Below, one piece after another: positions 31,230 through 40,785 of a DNA stretch of 64,000 bases. Each line of letters begins with the position of its first letter. The stretch's first letter is position 1. The stretch is from Odoribacter splanchnicus DSM 20712. Its GTDB lineage: Bacteria; Bacteroidota; Bacteroidia; Bacteroidales; Marinifilaceae. The notes beneath the pieces were generated by a model. That model saw only the letters and a program-made list of their open reading frames with translations. It did not search any database and was not told the origin of the DNA. The stretch spans positions 3,472,001 to 3,536,000 of the forward strand of contig NC_015160.1 of NCBI RefSeq assembly GCF_000190535.1. The letters run 5' to 3'. The translations under genes were made by a program, and so were the position numbers.

Positions 31230-34200
31230 ATGAAAAAAAAATCTTTATACCCTTATCCGGGGTGTAGGAAAATCATTCATTATCTGGTAATGAAGACATT
31301 TTTTATTTTCTTGTTTTTGTTGACATTACAAGCTAATGCCAACGTTTATTCGCAACAGGTCAAATTAAACCTAGAGGTGAAAAACGGCAGTTTCAAAGAC
31401 ATCATCAATGAAATCGGTCGTCAGTCAGAGTTCAGTTTCGTATACAGCGACTGGGATTTGCCCCAAACAGGAGTGAAAGACTTGAACTTTCATGATGCTT
31501 CCATAGAAGAAGTCCTCAACACCTTACTGGCAGGCACCGGTCTCTCTTACGAGATTACAGAGAAAACCATTCTGCTGAAAAAAGCCCCTGCGCAACAAAA
31601 GACAGCGGAACAAGCCAAAGTTGTACAGGGTAAAGTTGTTGATTCCAAGGGCAATCCCCTTCCGGGTGTCACTGTTATCGTAAAAGGGACTACACTGGGG
31701 ACTTCAACAGGCGCGGACGGAACATTTAAATTTGAAATACCAAACACCCAAGGCATTATACTGCAATTCTCCTTTATCGGTATGAAATCACAGGAATTTA
31801 CCTATGCCGGTCAAAAAGAGATTACCATTAAAATGGAAGAGGAAACCGTTGAAATGGATGCTGTGGTTGTAACCGGTATGTTTAACCGCAAAAAAGAAGG
31901 ATTTACCGGTTCTGCAGTTTCTGTCAAAGGAGAGGATTTAAAGAAATTCAGCACCACCAACATGGCCAAAGCTCTGTCAATCATAGATCCCAGCTTCCGT
32001 ATCATAGAAAATATCTCACAAGGTTCTGACCCCAACCGCCTTCCTGACTTACGTATGCGCGGTCAGGCGACTCTGCCGACAGGAGTCGGAAGCGGCAGTG
32101 TAAGCACCGACATGGTCATGCTACAAGGAGATTATTCCACTTATCCCAATCAACCGCTATTGATTTTGGATGGTTTTGAAATCGATTTGCAAACAATGGT
32201 CGATTTGGACCCGGAACGCGTAGAAAGCATTACGCTTTTAAAAGACGCAGCAGCAACAGCCATTTACGGTTCCAAGGCTGCCAATGGCGTCATAGTCATT
32301 GAAACCAAAGCTCCCCTGCCCGGAGACTTACGAATCACCTATGCCGGTAATATCCGTTTGGAACTACCCGATTTATCAGGATATGATTTATTAAATGCAG
32401 AAGAAAAACTGAGAGTTGAAAAGATGGCAGGTTATTATCCTGAAGACAGCGATTACTCATACGTACAGATTTATCAGCAATATCTCAGGGAAGTCAGACG
32501 AGGGGTAAATACAGACTGGCTGGATATTCCTTTAAGAAATGCCGTACAGCACCGCCATGCCGTAACCCTTGAAGGAGGAGACAGGGCACTGCGCTACAAA
32601 TTGTATGTCGGCGGCAACTTCACTCCAGGCGTTATGAAGGAATCAACCCGCAAGACACAAACGGCAGCTTTAGACCTGAGCTATCGCTTCAACAAATTGT
32701 TAATACGCAACAACATCACCCTGGATAATGCAACCGGAGACAATTCTCCATGGGGCTCATTCAGCGAATACACCCGTTTGAATCCCTATTTGCGTCCTTA
32801 TGGAGAAAACGGAGAAATCAAGAAGAACCTGCAAGTATGGCAAGATCCCAAAGAATACTGGAATACAGACCCCATACCGAACCCCATGTACAACACCACT
32901 TTCAACTCTAAAGACAGGAATTCCTCGTTTACTGTACGCGACCAGTTCTATTTGGAATACAATCCTATTTCATCCGTACGCCTGCAGGCTGATGTTGCCA
33001 TCGCCAAAAGCAACGGAAAGACAGAAATATTCCGTCCTGCACAACACACCAAATTTATTTCTGAGGCAGATCCCATGCGCCGCGGAGAATTCATCCGTCA
33101 GCAAGACGAATCTTTCAATTACAATATAAACATATCTGCATCATACAATGACGTAATAGCAGCAGATCATTTTGTAAGTTTTAATGCCCGTTATTCCATA
33201 GACCAGACATCGAACGATTGGTACGGTGCAACCGTAACCGGTTTCCCCAACGACCAAATGGACAACATCCTTTTCGGTAAAAAATACAATGAAAAGATGA
33301 CCGGAAGCGAAAACACTAGCCGTTCAATAGGTTTTGTCGGAGCTTTCGGCTACTCATTCCGTTACAAATATTCCGTTGACTTCAATATCCGTGCAGACGG
33401 TTCCTCCCAATTCGGCAAACATAACCGTTTTGCTCCGTTCTGGTCGGCAGGTGTACGTTGGGATATCAAGAAAGAAAATTCGGTAAAAAAAGTATCCTGG
33501 ATAAGCGACCTGATTGCACGTGCCTCTTACGGTATCACCGGAACACAAGGTTTTGCCCCTTACCAGGCCCAACAAGTATACACATACTCCATGCTGAAAC
33601 CTTATATTTCATCCGACGGGACAGGCGCAGAACTTGTTGCCCTGGGTAATTCCAACCTTAAATGGCAACAGACCGGACAGTTGAACGTTGCCCTGGAAGC
33701 TGGATTCTTAAACAACAGAATCACTGCAAAAGTCGAATACTATCAGAAACGCACCAAAAACTCCCTGACCGATATAACATTGGCACCATCTCTCGGTTTC
33801 TCATCAATACCGGAAAATCTGGGAACAATTGAGAACAAAGGCGTTGAGTTTGCAGCATCATTCATCCCCTACAAAGACGCTTCCCGTGAAGCCTATTGGA
33901 TAATCAACTTTAACGGCTCGCACAACCGTGACAAAATGACAAAGATTTCAAATGCTTTGGAATACATGAACAGTGTCAATGCCGGGAAATTGGATGCAAC
34001 CCCACTGCCCCGCTACGAAGAAGGCCAGTCATTAAACAACATCTGGGTTGTCAAATCATTAGGCATCGACCCGGCAACCGGCCAGGAAGTATTCCAGAAA
34101 CGTATCACAGGAGAACTGACCGGCGTATGGGATGCCGTAGATGTCATTCCTTACGGCAACACCGAGCCCAAATTGCAGGGAAACATCTACTCCACATTCA

Positions 34201-34631
34201 ACTATAAAGGCTTCGGTGTCAGTGTCGGATTCAACTATCGATTTGGCGGACAAGTCTATAACAATACTCTGGTATCTAAAGTCGAGAATGCAGACTTGCG
34301 TTATAATGCGGACAGACGCGTATTGGATTTACGCTGGCAAAAACCGGGAGATGTCGTAAAATACAAAGCCCTTACCAATGCCGTAAAAGGCTCTGAAACA
34401 AAAGCGACCTCACGCTTTGTCATGGATGACAACACGTTTCAGTTCAGTTCTATTGCTCTGAGCTACCGTTTCCCCGCCTCCCATCCTTTCTTGAAAAAGA
34501 TGAAGATGAGTGCATTGAGCATGAGCCTCAACATGGAGGATGTTGCCTATATTTCTTCCGTAAAACGTGAACGCGGTCTGGATTATCCGTTTGCCCGTCA
34601 GTTCTCATTTTCTTTGAATGTTGCATTTTAA
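31230..34631 (+). CDS. SusC/RagA-family TonB-linked outer-membrane transporter (locus 1)
   Basis: 1133 residues from the ATG at 31230. Signal peptide to about residue 38 (NVYSQQ), an STN signalling domain (LNLEVKNGSFKDIINEIG; ISYEI-type end), a carboxypeptidase-D-like domain (VQGKVVDSKGNPLPGVTVIVKGTTLGTSTGADG, spanning about 135-168), then a TonB plug (LLILDGFEIDLQTMVDLDPERVESITLLKDAAATAIYGSKAANGVIVIETK, spanning about 310-360) and a barrel ending YPFARQFSFSLNVAF. The STN domain marks it as a signal-transducing transporter working with the FecR and sigma factor upstream. With SusD it forms the import complex. It overlaps the susD start by one base (TAATG). Confidence 0.95.
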   Translation: MKKKSLYPYPGCRKIIHYLVMKTFFIFLFLLTLQANANVYSQQVKLNLEVKNGSFKDIINEIGRQSEFSFVYSDWDLPQTGVKDLNFHDASIEEVLNTLLAGTGLSYEITEKTILLKKAPAQQKTAEQAKVVQGKVVDSKGNPLPGVTVIVKGTTLGTSTGADGTFKFEIPNTQGIILQFSFIGMKSQEFTYAGQKEITIKMEEETVEMDAVVVTGMFNRKKEGFTGSAVSVKGEDLKKFSTTNMAKALSIIDPSFRIIENISQGSDPNRLPDLRMRGQATLPTGVGSGSVSTDMVMLQGDYSTYPNQPLLILDGFEIDLQTMVDLDPERVESITLLKDAAATAIYGSKAANGVIVIETKAPLPGDLRITYAGNIRLELPDLSGYDLLNAEEKLRVEKMAGYYPEDSDYSYVQIYQQYLREVRRGVNTDWLDIPLRNAVQHRHAVTLEGGDRALRYKLYVGGNFTPGVMKESTRKTQTAALDLSYRFNKLLIRNNITLDNATGDNSPWGSFSEYTRLNPYLRPYGENGEIKKNLQVWQDPKEYWNTDPIPNPMYNTTFNSKDRNSSFTVRDQFYLEYNPISSVRLQADVAIAKSNGKTEIFRPAQHTKFISEADPMRRGEFIRQQDESFNYNINISASYNDVIAADHFVSFNARYSIDQTSNDWYGATVTGFPNDQMDNILFGKKYNEKMTGSENTSRSIGFVGAFGYSFRYKYSVDFNIRADGSSQFGKHNRFAPFWSAGVRWDIKKENSVKKVSWISDLIARASYGITGTQGFAPYQAQQVYTYSMLKPYISSDGTGAELVALGNSNLKWQQTGQLNVALEAGFLNNRITAKVEYYQKRTKNSLTDITLAPSLGFSSIPENLGTIENKGVEFAASFIPYKDASREAYWIINFNGSHNRDKMTKISNALEYMNSVNAGKLDATPLPRYEEGQSLNNIWVVKSLGIDPATGQEVFQKRITGELTGVWDAVDVIPYGNTEPKLQGNIYSTFNYKGFGVSVGFNYRFGGQVYNNTLVSKVENADLRYNADRRVLDLRWQKPGDVVKYKALTNAVKGSETKATSRFVMDDNTFQFSSIALSYRFPASHPFLKKMKMSALSMSLNMEDVAYISSVKRERGLDYPFARQFSFSLNVAF

Positions 34632-36100
34632 TGAATAGAATCATGAAAAAAATATTGATATTGACTCCGGTCATCAGCTTATTATTCTTTTTCACGTCCT
34701 GCTCAAACTGGCTGGATGTACCACCCAAGACCTCTATCAATGAGGAAGATTTATATGCACATGAGTATGGGTTCAAGGACGTACTCACCGGTTTTTACTT
34801 GAAATTAGGCGATCCCTCATTGTATGGCAAGCAGTTCACATACAACTTCATGGAATTCCTGGCCCAACGCTACGAAAACAAAATGATAATAGATAATGAA
34901 CTATATAATTACAGCGGCTCATACAAAACGATCGTAGAGAACTATTATAGCATGATATACAAAGTCATTGCCAATATCAATAATTTTCTTTACTACATTG
35001 ATGCCAACCGGGATGTAATCAAGACTCCAGATTACTATGAGGTAATGAAGGGCGAAGCTCTGGGGTTACGCGGATTCCTGCATTTTGAACTGTTGCGCTT
35101 ATTCGGACCGATATATTCACAAAGTCCGGAAACAAAATGTCTGGCATACCGTACCCGTCTGGATGCAGAAGCCACCCCGTTATTGCCTGCATCTCAATTC
35201 ATTGATTTGGTAATAGCAGATTTGCATGAAGCTGAAAAACTGTTGGAAGAACATGACCCGAAAGAATTCAGCAGTGACTATGGCAATGAGATAAGAGACC
35301 CGTTCATGGTCTATCGCCAAACCCGTATGAATATCTATGCTGTCTATGCCATATTGGCCCGTGCATACCTGTACAAAGGAGATGCCGACAGCAAATCCCG
35401 GGCCTACAACTATGCATCTGACGTTATCAACTCAGGCTATTTCAGTCTTGCCGGAAGTAATTCCAACCGCATATTGTTCCAGGAACATATCTTCAACCTC
35501 TACATTGACGAGTTGGATAAAATTGTAGACGAAGATTTCAAGAACATCTCATCATCCAACATGTCTGAAAAACCGGAAACCCTTGACAAACTTTATGAAT
35601 TTGAAAATGGAGGTGCCACCGATTTCCGTCTAAACAACAATTCTTTCGAATTGGTCAATACAGTCAAAGTATCCAGGAAATTTGACCAGCAAGGCTACGA
35701 CGATCCGTTACGGAGTGGGGGCAAGAATTCCATGCCGCTGATCCGTCTTCCGGAAATGTACTACATTCTTGCAGAGTGTGCCACCGACCCGACGGAAGCG
35801 GCAGACTGGCTGAATACAGTCCGGGCAAACAGGGGAATTCCGGCAGACGTTGATTTGGTCGGTGACGATGCATTCGACCAATTGGATTCACGTCCGGGAT
35901 GTGACAATACCCAAACCAAGCGCATTAATGAAATCATGAAGGAATACAACAAGGAATACTACGGCGAAGGACAATTATTCTATTTCTACAAACGACTGAA
36001 TTATAAAGTATTTACAGGATGTCCTGCCGGCGGCATGCTCCCGCAATACTACACTCCTGCAATCCCTGACAATGAACATATATTTGGAAACAACAATTAA
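34631..36100 (+). CDS. SusD/RagB-family nutrient-binding lipoprotein (locus 1)
   Basis: 489 residues (or 485 from the inner ATG at 34643), lipobox FFTSCSNWLDV with the family's 'LD(V/I)xP' start. TPR-like helical SusD motifs include LGLRGFLHFELLRLFGPIY and YAILARAYLYKGDADS; LIRLPEMYYILAECA and the C-terminal region with YYGEGQLFYFYKR are characteristic. It forms the surface lid on the SusC transporter. Its 3' end overlaps the long frame of the next gene, and the true DUF4843 start follows after 10 bp. Confidence 0.93.
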   Translation: MNRIMKKILILTPVISLLFFFTSCSNWLDVPPKTSINEEDLYAHEYGFKDVLTGFYLKLGDPSLYGKQFTYNFMEFLAQRYENKMIIDNELYNYSGSYKTIVENYYSMIYKVIANINNFLYYIDANRDVIKTPDYYEVMKGEALGLRGFLHFELLRLFGPIYSQSPETKCLAYRTRLDAEATPLLPASQFIDLVIADLHEAEKLLEEHDPKEFSSDYGNEIRDPFMVYRQTRMNIYAVYAILARAYLYKGDADSKSRAYNYASDVINSGYFSLAGSNSNRILFQEHIFNLYIDELDKIVDEDFKNISSSNMSEKPETLDKLYEFENGGATDFRLNNNSFELVNTVKVSRKFDQQGYDDPLRSGGKNSMPLIRLPEMYYILAECATDPTEAADWLNTVRANRGIPADVDLVGDDAFDQLDSRPGCDNTQTKRINEIMKEYNKEYYGEGQLFYFYKRLNYKVFTGCPAGGMLPQYYTPAIPDNEHIFGNNN

Positions 36101-36110
36101 CCATACAGCC

Positions 36111-36815
36111 ATGAAACGAAATATATCGCTTATATTTTCACTGCTCTTTATATTCTCCGCCTGCCAAAAAGAAGAGGTAGAAGAATACGTATCCGGAGCA
36201 CGACTGAATTTCAACAATGACTATAAAGTGGAAAATGTTCCGACAATAAGATGCAGCTTTACTGACAGCGACTATTTAAATAAAACAACCGAAATCACCG
36301 ATTCCATTGAAGTCGTTGTAATGGGACTTTCCACAAATACGGACCGTACGTTCTATTGCACGACAGCTCCGGCAGACTCTCTATATAGCATGCCGGTAAC
36401 TGTTGCCGAATCATATATTATCCCCAAGAATACGTACAGCACCTTTATCAAATTCTCAATCAAAGCCCCCGGTAATTTCGGGAAAGCCAATAAAACCTAT
36501 ATCCAATTTGATCAATCCAAAAACACAGGCGTTTTTGAACCGGGCAATAAAGAGGCTCAACAATGTATCATCGACTGTATCTACACGCTTCTCCCTATTG
36601 GATGGAACACTGATGCCTGGGGAAAATTCAGCAACGGAAAATATAAGTTCATGATAGACCACTTCCAAAAACTTCATGACGACATTCCTCCGTATCGGCA
36701 AGAACAGGAAGAAATCTACGATGCCTATCAGAAATACAAGGCAGCTGGCAATCCCCCTATTATGGATGACAGCACTCCGGCAAAGGAAATCGAATTTATA
36801 AACGTTAACGAATAG
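36111..36815 (+). CDS. DUF4843 lipoprotein (locus 1)
   Basis: 234 residues from the ATG at 36111; lipobox IFSACQK. The mature part is strand-rich with ARLNFN near the start and a middle region (TYSTFIKFSIKAPG) typical of DUF4843, a family encoded directly after RagB/SusD-type genes. WGKFSNGKYKFMIDHFQKL near residue 180 is the conserved C-terminal part. It is probably a surface accessory of the SusCD complex; its exact function is unknown. A paralogue is in locus 2 (46033-46866). Confidence 0.85.
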   Translation: MKRNISLIFSLLFIFSACQKEEVEEYVSGARLNFNNDYKVENVPTIRCSFTDSDYLNKTTEITDSIEVVVMGLSTNTDRTFYCTTAPADSLYSMPVTVAESYIIPKNTYSTFIKFSIKAPGNFGKANKTYIQFDQSKNTGVFEPGNKEAQQCIIDCIYTLLPIGWNTDAWGKFSNGKYKFMIDHFQKLHDDIPPYRQEQEEIYDAYQKYKAAGNPPIMDDSTPAKEIEFINVNE

Positions 36816-36820
36816 AACCC

Positions 36821-38497
36821 ATGAAAAGATACCACATAATAATCAAAACCATACTGGGCATATTAGGAAACCTTCTTTTCGCCTCTTGTGTCGATGACAA
36901 TATCGAACAGAATTATTCAGAGCTGAACGAGCTTGTCTTGAAAATGGATACCCAGAAAGCATTACAGGCACCGGAAAATGTCAATGACTCCATCCTGGTA
37001 AAGATTGCTCCTGAAATCACCTTACCCGAAGGCAGAACCCGTAATGATCTGTCATTTGAATGGCGCATCCGGACGGAAAGGGATTATTCAACCATATGGG
37101 ATATTTACAGCACATCCGATACACTGGTTTATTATGTAAAAGCCGATACAAAAAACACCTTCTTCCGTTTTGGAGTAACGGACAACGAATTGGGAATTAC
37201 AACATACCGGGAATTTACAATCAAGATTCTGAGACCATTTGAAAACAACTGGTTTGTATTGCAGAATATTGGAGACAAGCCGGTGTTGGGTAGCATTGAA
37301 GTTCCTGGTGAAGAGCCATTAATCACGCCTGATGTATTCCAAATCAAATACGGACAGCCGATGTCGCTTACAGGAACCCCCAAAGCATTAAATTATTGTT
37401 TTTGGAAAGACAAAAGTTCAAGGAATCCCTCAGAATGGAGGCTGCAAGTATTGACAAACACTGATGAGGCAATTTACGACAGCAAACACCTCCAGGAAAA
37501 AATATACGACTATTCCAATTCATTGTATCCTGTCCCGGCTGAAGCTGCCATCCAATCAGCACACACATATCAGTACGGAGAGGTCATCACCAACAACGGC
37601 GAATTGTATTTTTCGGCTGAAGATGGTTCGTACGTGTATTTCAAAGGTAAATTGGCCAAAGACATTGAAAATGCGAATATTGTCAATGCGGTGGCATTTA
37701 ACAGCGACAACAGCTATCATCTATTGGCATTCGATGACCAAAACAAACAATTCCTGTATAGTAATCCCGATGTTTACTTCGGAGCCGGAAAGCTGTATCG
37801 TAAAGTACCTAATATGGGAGAAACCATCTATAATAATTATGTAAAAATTACTATCCAGAATGTACCGGATTACGCAAGAGAAGGAAAACCCAATAAATTT
37901 TCTCCGAAACTAGATGAAAACCACGAACTCTTGTTCATGGATAATTGGTATGACGGGAATGTTGTAGCATTTACCCACAACAAGCAAGACGGGAAAGTAT
38001 ATGTTTTTGATTTCAGCAATTCGTCTGCAACCAAAAGAGACACCTGCTTCTGTCTTGCAGAAAAGGCCTGCGAACTGAATGGCAATGCAGAAGATGCACA
38101 TATTGCCGTTTCAAGCGCCTTTAAAAACATCTTCTTTTATGCATCGGGCAACAAAGTATATCGGGTCGATTTAAATCGTAGCACACCCAAGACCATTCTG
38201 ATTTACGAACATCCTGATGCAGGCGCACGCATCCATGTAATGAAATTCCGCCATGCAAATTTTGCCAGCATGGTAGATATGGATGGAGACGATGAAGCTG
38301 AAACTTTGCTACAACAAACCCAAACATTGGGACTGGCAGTTGAAAAAGGAGGCAAATGGTCTGTCACGGAGATTTATCTGGCCGCCAGCGGAGATGTAGA
38401 AAAAGACGACGAGAAAAACCCTAAAGTATATGAATATGACGGTTTTGGCGAGATTGTTGACATTGTCTATACGTTTGCTTGCAAGTGGTGGCAGTAA
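36821..38497 (+). CDS. PKD-like family lipoprotein (locus 1)
   Basis: 558 residues, lipobox LLFASCVDDN. The N-terminal region (about 45-140) has Ig/PKD-like strands (LSFEWRIRTERDYSTIW; TFFRFGVTDNELGITTYREFTIKI); the rest is a propeller-like series ending DGFGEIVDIVYTFACKWWQ. This family follows DUF4843 in many Bacteroidetes loci and has a paralogue in locus 2 (44384-45994), also ending with a short arginine/aromatic tail. It starts 5 bp after the DUF4843 gene. Ligand unknown. Confidence 0.85.
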   Translation: MKRYHIIIKTILGILGNLLFASCVDDNIEQNYSELNELVLKMDTQKALQAPENVNDSILVKIAPEITLPEGRTRNDLSFEWRIRTERDYSTIWDIYSTSDTLVYYVKADTKNTFFRFGVTDNELGITTYREFTIKILRPFENNWFVLQNIGDKPVLGSIEVPGEEPLITPDVFQIKYGQPMSLTGTPKALNYCFWKDKSSRNPSEWRLQVLTNTDEAIYDSKHLQEKIYDYSNSLYPVPAEAAIQSAHTYQYGEVITNNGELYFSAEDGSYVYFKGKLAKDIENANIVNAVAFNSDNSYHLLAFDDQNKQFLYSNPDVYFGAGKLYRKVPNMGETIYNNYVKITIQNVPDYAREGKPNKFSPKLDENHELLFMDNWYDGNVVAFTHNKQDGKVYVFDFSNSSATKRDTCFCLAEKACELNGNAEDAHIAVSSAFKNIFFYASGNKVYRVDLNRSTPKTILIYEHPDAGARIHVMKFRHANFASMVDMDGDDEAETLLQQTQTLGLAVEKGGKWSVTEIYLAASGDVEKDDEKNPKVYEYDGFGEIVDIVYTFACKWWQ

Positions 38498-40778
38498 ACT
38501 TTTAATTATGCTCCTGGTGACAACACCGGGGGCATTTGCCCAAGGGCATTTCAAAAACTACTTTGAAAAAAAATTCCCGCAAGATACTGTAGATATACAT
38601 TCGGGAATGTTTACTACCTATACACATTCCGATAAATATTATTGGGAAATTCCGGTCAAACTGTTTGGTGCCGATATATTGGTAACAAAAACAGCACTGA
38701 AAGCTGCAGCTCAGGCAGAACGTCCGACAGACGGATTGTATGGATTTGCGAATGACATGGTTGAAGAAGGTGTCATCCGATTTGTTAAATCCGGAAACAG
38801 AATCGATTGCCTTGAAGTTTTTAATGGCATATCAAATACCCCGAAAGACAGTGAATTAACTTCACTTTACAGACAAAAAAACAACTCCGGGCGATACCTT
38901 TCCATTCCGATTTTGGAAGAGAAACCCGAAGCTGTATTAATCGATGTCAGCAATCTGCTGAATCAGGAAACTCTTTTTACCGGCCTGGCATTACGTCATG
39001 GAAGAGATTTTAACATCAGCATCTGTCATCCTGAATTTTCCTCCATTCTGGAAATCGGCAGTAACCGGGAAGACATCCTGTTCATCCGATCGCAAAGAGC
39101 TTATGAGCCTTCCAGAATACCTTCAGAGATTCCCAACGCAATGAACGTACGCGAGCTGACAATGTGGCAAATAGGAACTGCTCTCACTTTATTACCCCGC
39201 ACACCTCTTTCATTTCGCAAATGGGATCCTCGGGTAGAATATTTTTCGAATACCTACCAAAAGTGTGACAACAACATATACACAACAACAATCAAAGTTG
39301 CAAAAAGATGGCGTCTGGAACCTCGTCCTGAAGATTTTGAACGTTACGAAGCCGGGGAACTCGTAGTACCAATTAAACCCATTATTTTCTATGTTGATAG
39401 GCAAACTCCCGAATATCTGCGACAAGCCTTCATCGAGGCTGTAGACAGTTGGCAAAAAGCATTTGAGCAGGCAGGGTTCAAAAACGCTATCAAAGGAGAA
39501 ATGATGCCTGCTCATAAAAGTGATCCGGAGTTTTCAATTGACGACCCCCGCATTTCAATCATATCATACAATGTTTCACCGCGCATGAATGCCCGCGGAG
39601 GCATCATCACAGACCCGCGCAGCGGAGAAATCCTTAGCGGGCGGGTATCGATTTTCCACAGTTTCCTGGATTTAATTCAACAATGGTATTATTGCCAATG
39701 CGCACAAGTCGACCCTCGCATACATGAAGAAATCATACCGGACACATTATTGGCAAGGATTGCCAAGTTTGTTGTTACCCATGAAGTAGGCCATTCATTA
39801 GGCTTGTGCCACAATTTCATCGGCAGCAGTGCCTATACCGTAGAGCAATTACGCACCCCCGATTTTGTAGCCAAGTACGGTACCACACCTTCTATCATGG
39901 ATTATACACGTTTCAACTATATTGCCCAACCGGAGGATAAAATGGACAGCAAACTTCTATCCCCCAATGTCGGGATATACGACTGTTTTGCTATTGAATG
40001 GGGCTACCGTTATTACAGACATCATGCAAATTCAGACAGTCTATTAAAAGAATGGGTAACTCAACAACAAGAACAACGAGAATTGAGATTTGCCAACAAT
40101 TCCGGTATCGACCCCGAAGTCCAGTCTGAAGACTTAAGCAACGACTTGTTGGCAGCCAACGCACTCGGTATCGAAAATCTAAAATACATGAAGTCGAATG
40201 AACCCCTTTGGCGTTCAGGGGAATGGGCAAACAGACAAATATGGATAAACAGACAAAGCTGGATGGAAATACAATACAACAACTTTTTGACACAAGCCAT
40301 ATTATATATCGGAGGCATCAACACCCTGACTCAACAACCTATACCTATCCGAAAGCAACTGGACGCCATAGAGTTCATAAACAAATACGCATTCTCATCG
40401 CCGGAGTGGTTATTTGGCAACCACCGAAGGACATCCTCGTTTTACCAGGAAATTATCCGTTCGCTGATACAGCGATGCGAGTATGTTCAAAACAGCTCAG
40501 AGCGATATCCCAATAATACAATCTCTATCAAAGAGTATATCACGGTGTTACACCAAACAATTTTTGACAGACATCAAACAGACAGGTCACGCGAGATTCT
40601 ACAGGAAGTATTTTGCAAAAGCGTTCTGGATGCGATGAAAAATTCAGATTCACAATATATGAAAATGCTTTGGAGATGCGAATTGGAGAATATTCTCGAT
40701 GAAGCAAGACAAAAACACTTCAATCCTCAACATGGCCAGCGAATAACAGACTACATAAAATTCTGCATGGGAAAATAA
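38430..40778 (+). CDS. Zinc-dependent metalloprotease (DUF5117/DUF4953 type)
   Basis: 782 residues from the ATG at 38430, overlapping the previous gene by 68 bp; a shorter start at 38508 would leave a truncated signal peptide. Signal peptide ends PGAFAQG. The zinc-binding motif HEVGHSLGLCHNF (about residue 451) has the HExxHxxGxxH of metzincins. An upstream domain with YPVKLF-type strands and WQKAFEQAGFKNAIKGEM matches the Bacteroidetes zinc-dependent metalloprotease family. It probably degrades protein outside the cell or in the periplasm, feeding peptides to the SusCD transporter of this operon (inference). Confidence 0.88.
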   Translation: MNMTVLARLLTLSIRLLASGGSKLLIMLLVTTPGAFAQGHFKNYFEKKFPQDTVDIHSGMFTTYTHSDKYYWEIPVKLFGADILVTKTALKAAAQAERPTDGLYGFANDMVEEGVIRFVKSGNRIDCLEVFNGISNTPKDSELTSLYRQKNNSGRYLSIPILEEKPEAVLIDVSNLLNQETLFTGLALRHGRDFNISICHPEFSSILEIGSNREDILFIRSQRAYEPSRIPSEIPNAMNVRELTMWQIGTALTLLPRTPLSFRKWDPRVEYFSNTYQKCDNNIYTTTIKVAKRWRLEPRPEDFERYEAGELVVPIKPIIFYVDRQTPEYLRQAFIEAVDSWQKAFEQAGFKNAIKGEMMPAHKSDPEFSIDDPRISIISYNVSPRMNARGGIITDPRSGEILSGRVSIFHSFLDLIQQWYYCQCAQVDPRIHEEIIPDTLLARIAKFVVTHEVGHSLGLCHNFIGSSAYTVEQLRTPDFVAKYGTTPSIMDYTRFNYIAQPEDKMDSKLLSPNVGIYDCFAIEWGYRYYRHHANSDSLLKEWVTQQQEQRELRFANNSGIDPEVQSEDLSNDLLAANALGIENLKYMKSNEPLWRSGEWANRQIWINRQSWMEIQYNNFLTQAILYIGGINTLTQQPIPIRKQLDAIEFINKYAFSSPEWLFGNHRRTSSFYQEIIRSLIQRCEYVQNSSERYPNNTISIKEYITVLHQTIFDRHQTDRSREILQEVFCKSVLDAMKNSDSQYMKMLWRCELENILDEARQKHFNPQHGQRITDYIKFCMGK

Positions 40779-40785
40779 ACTAAAT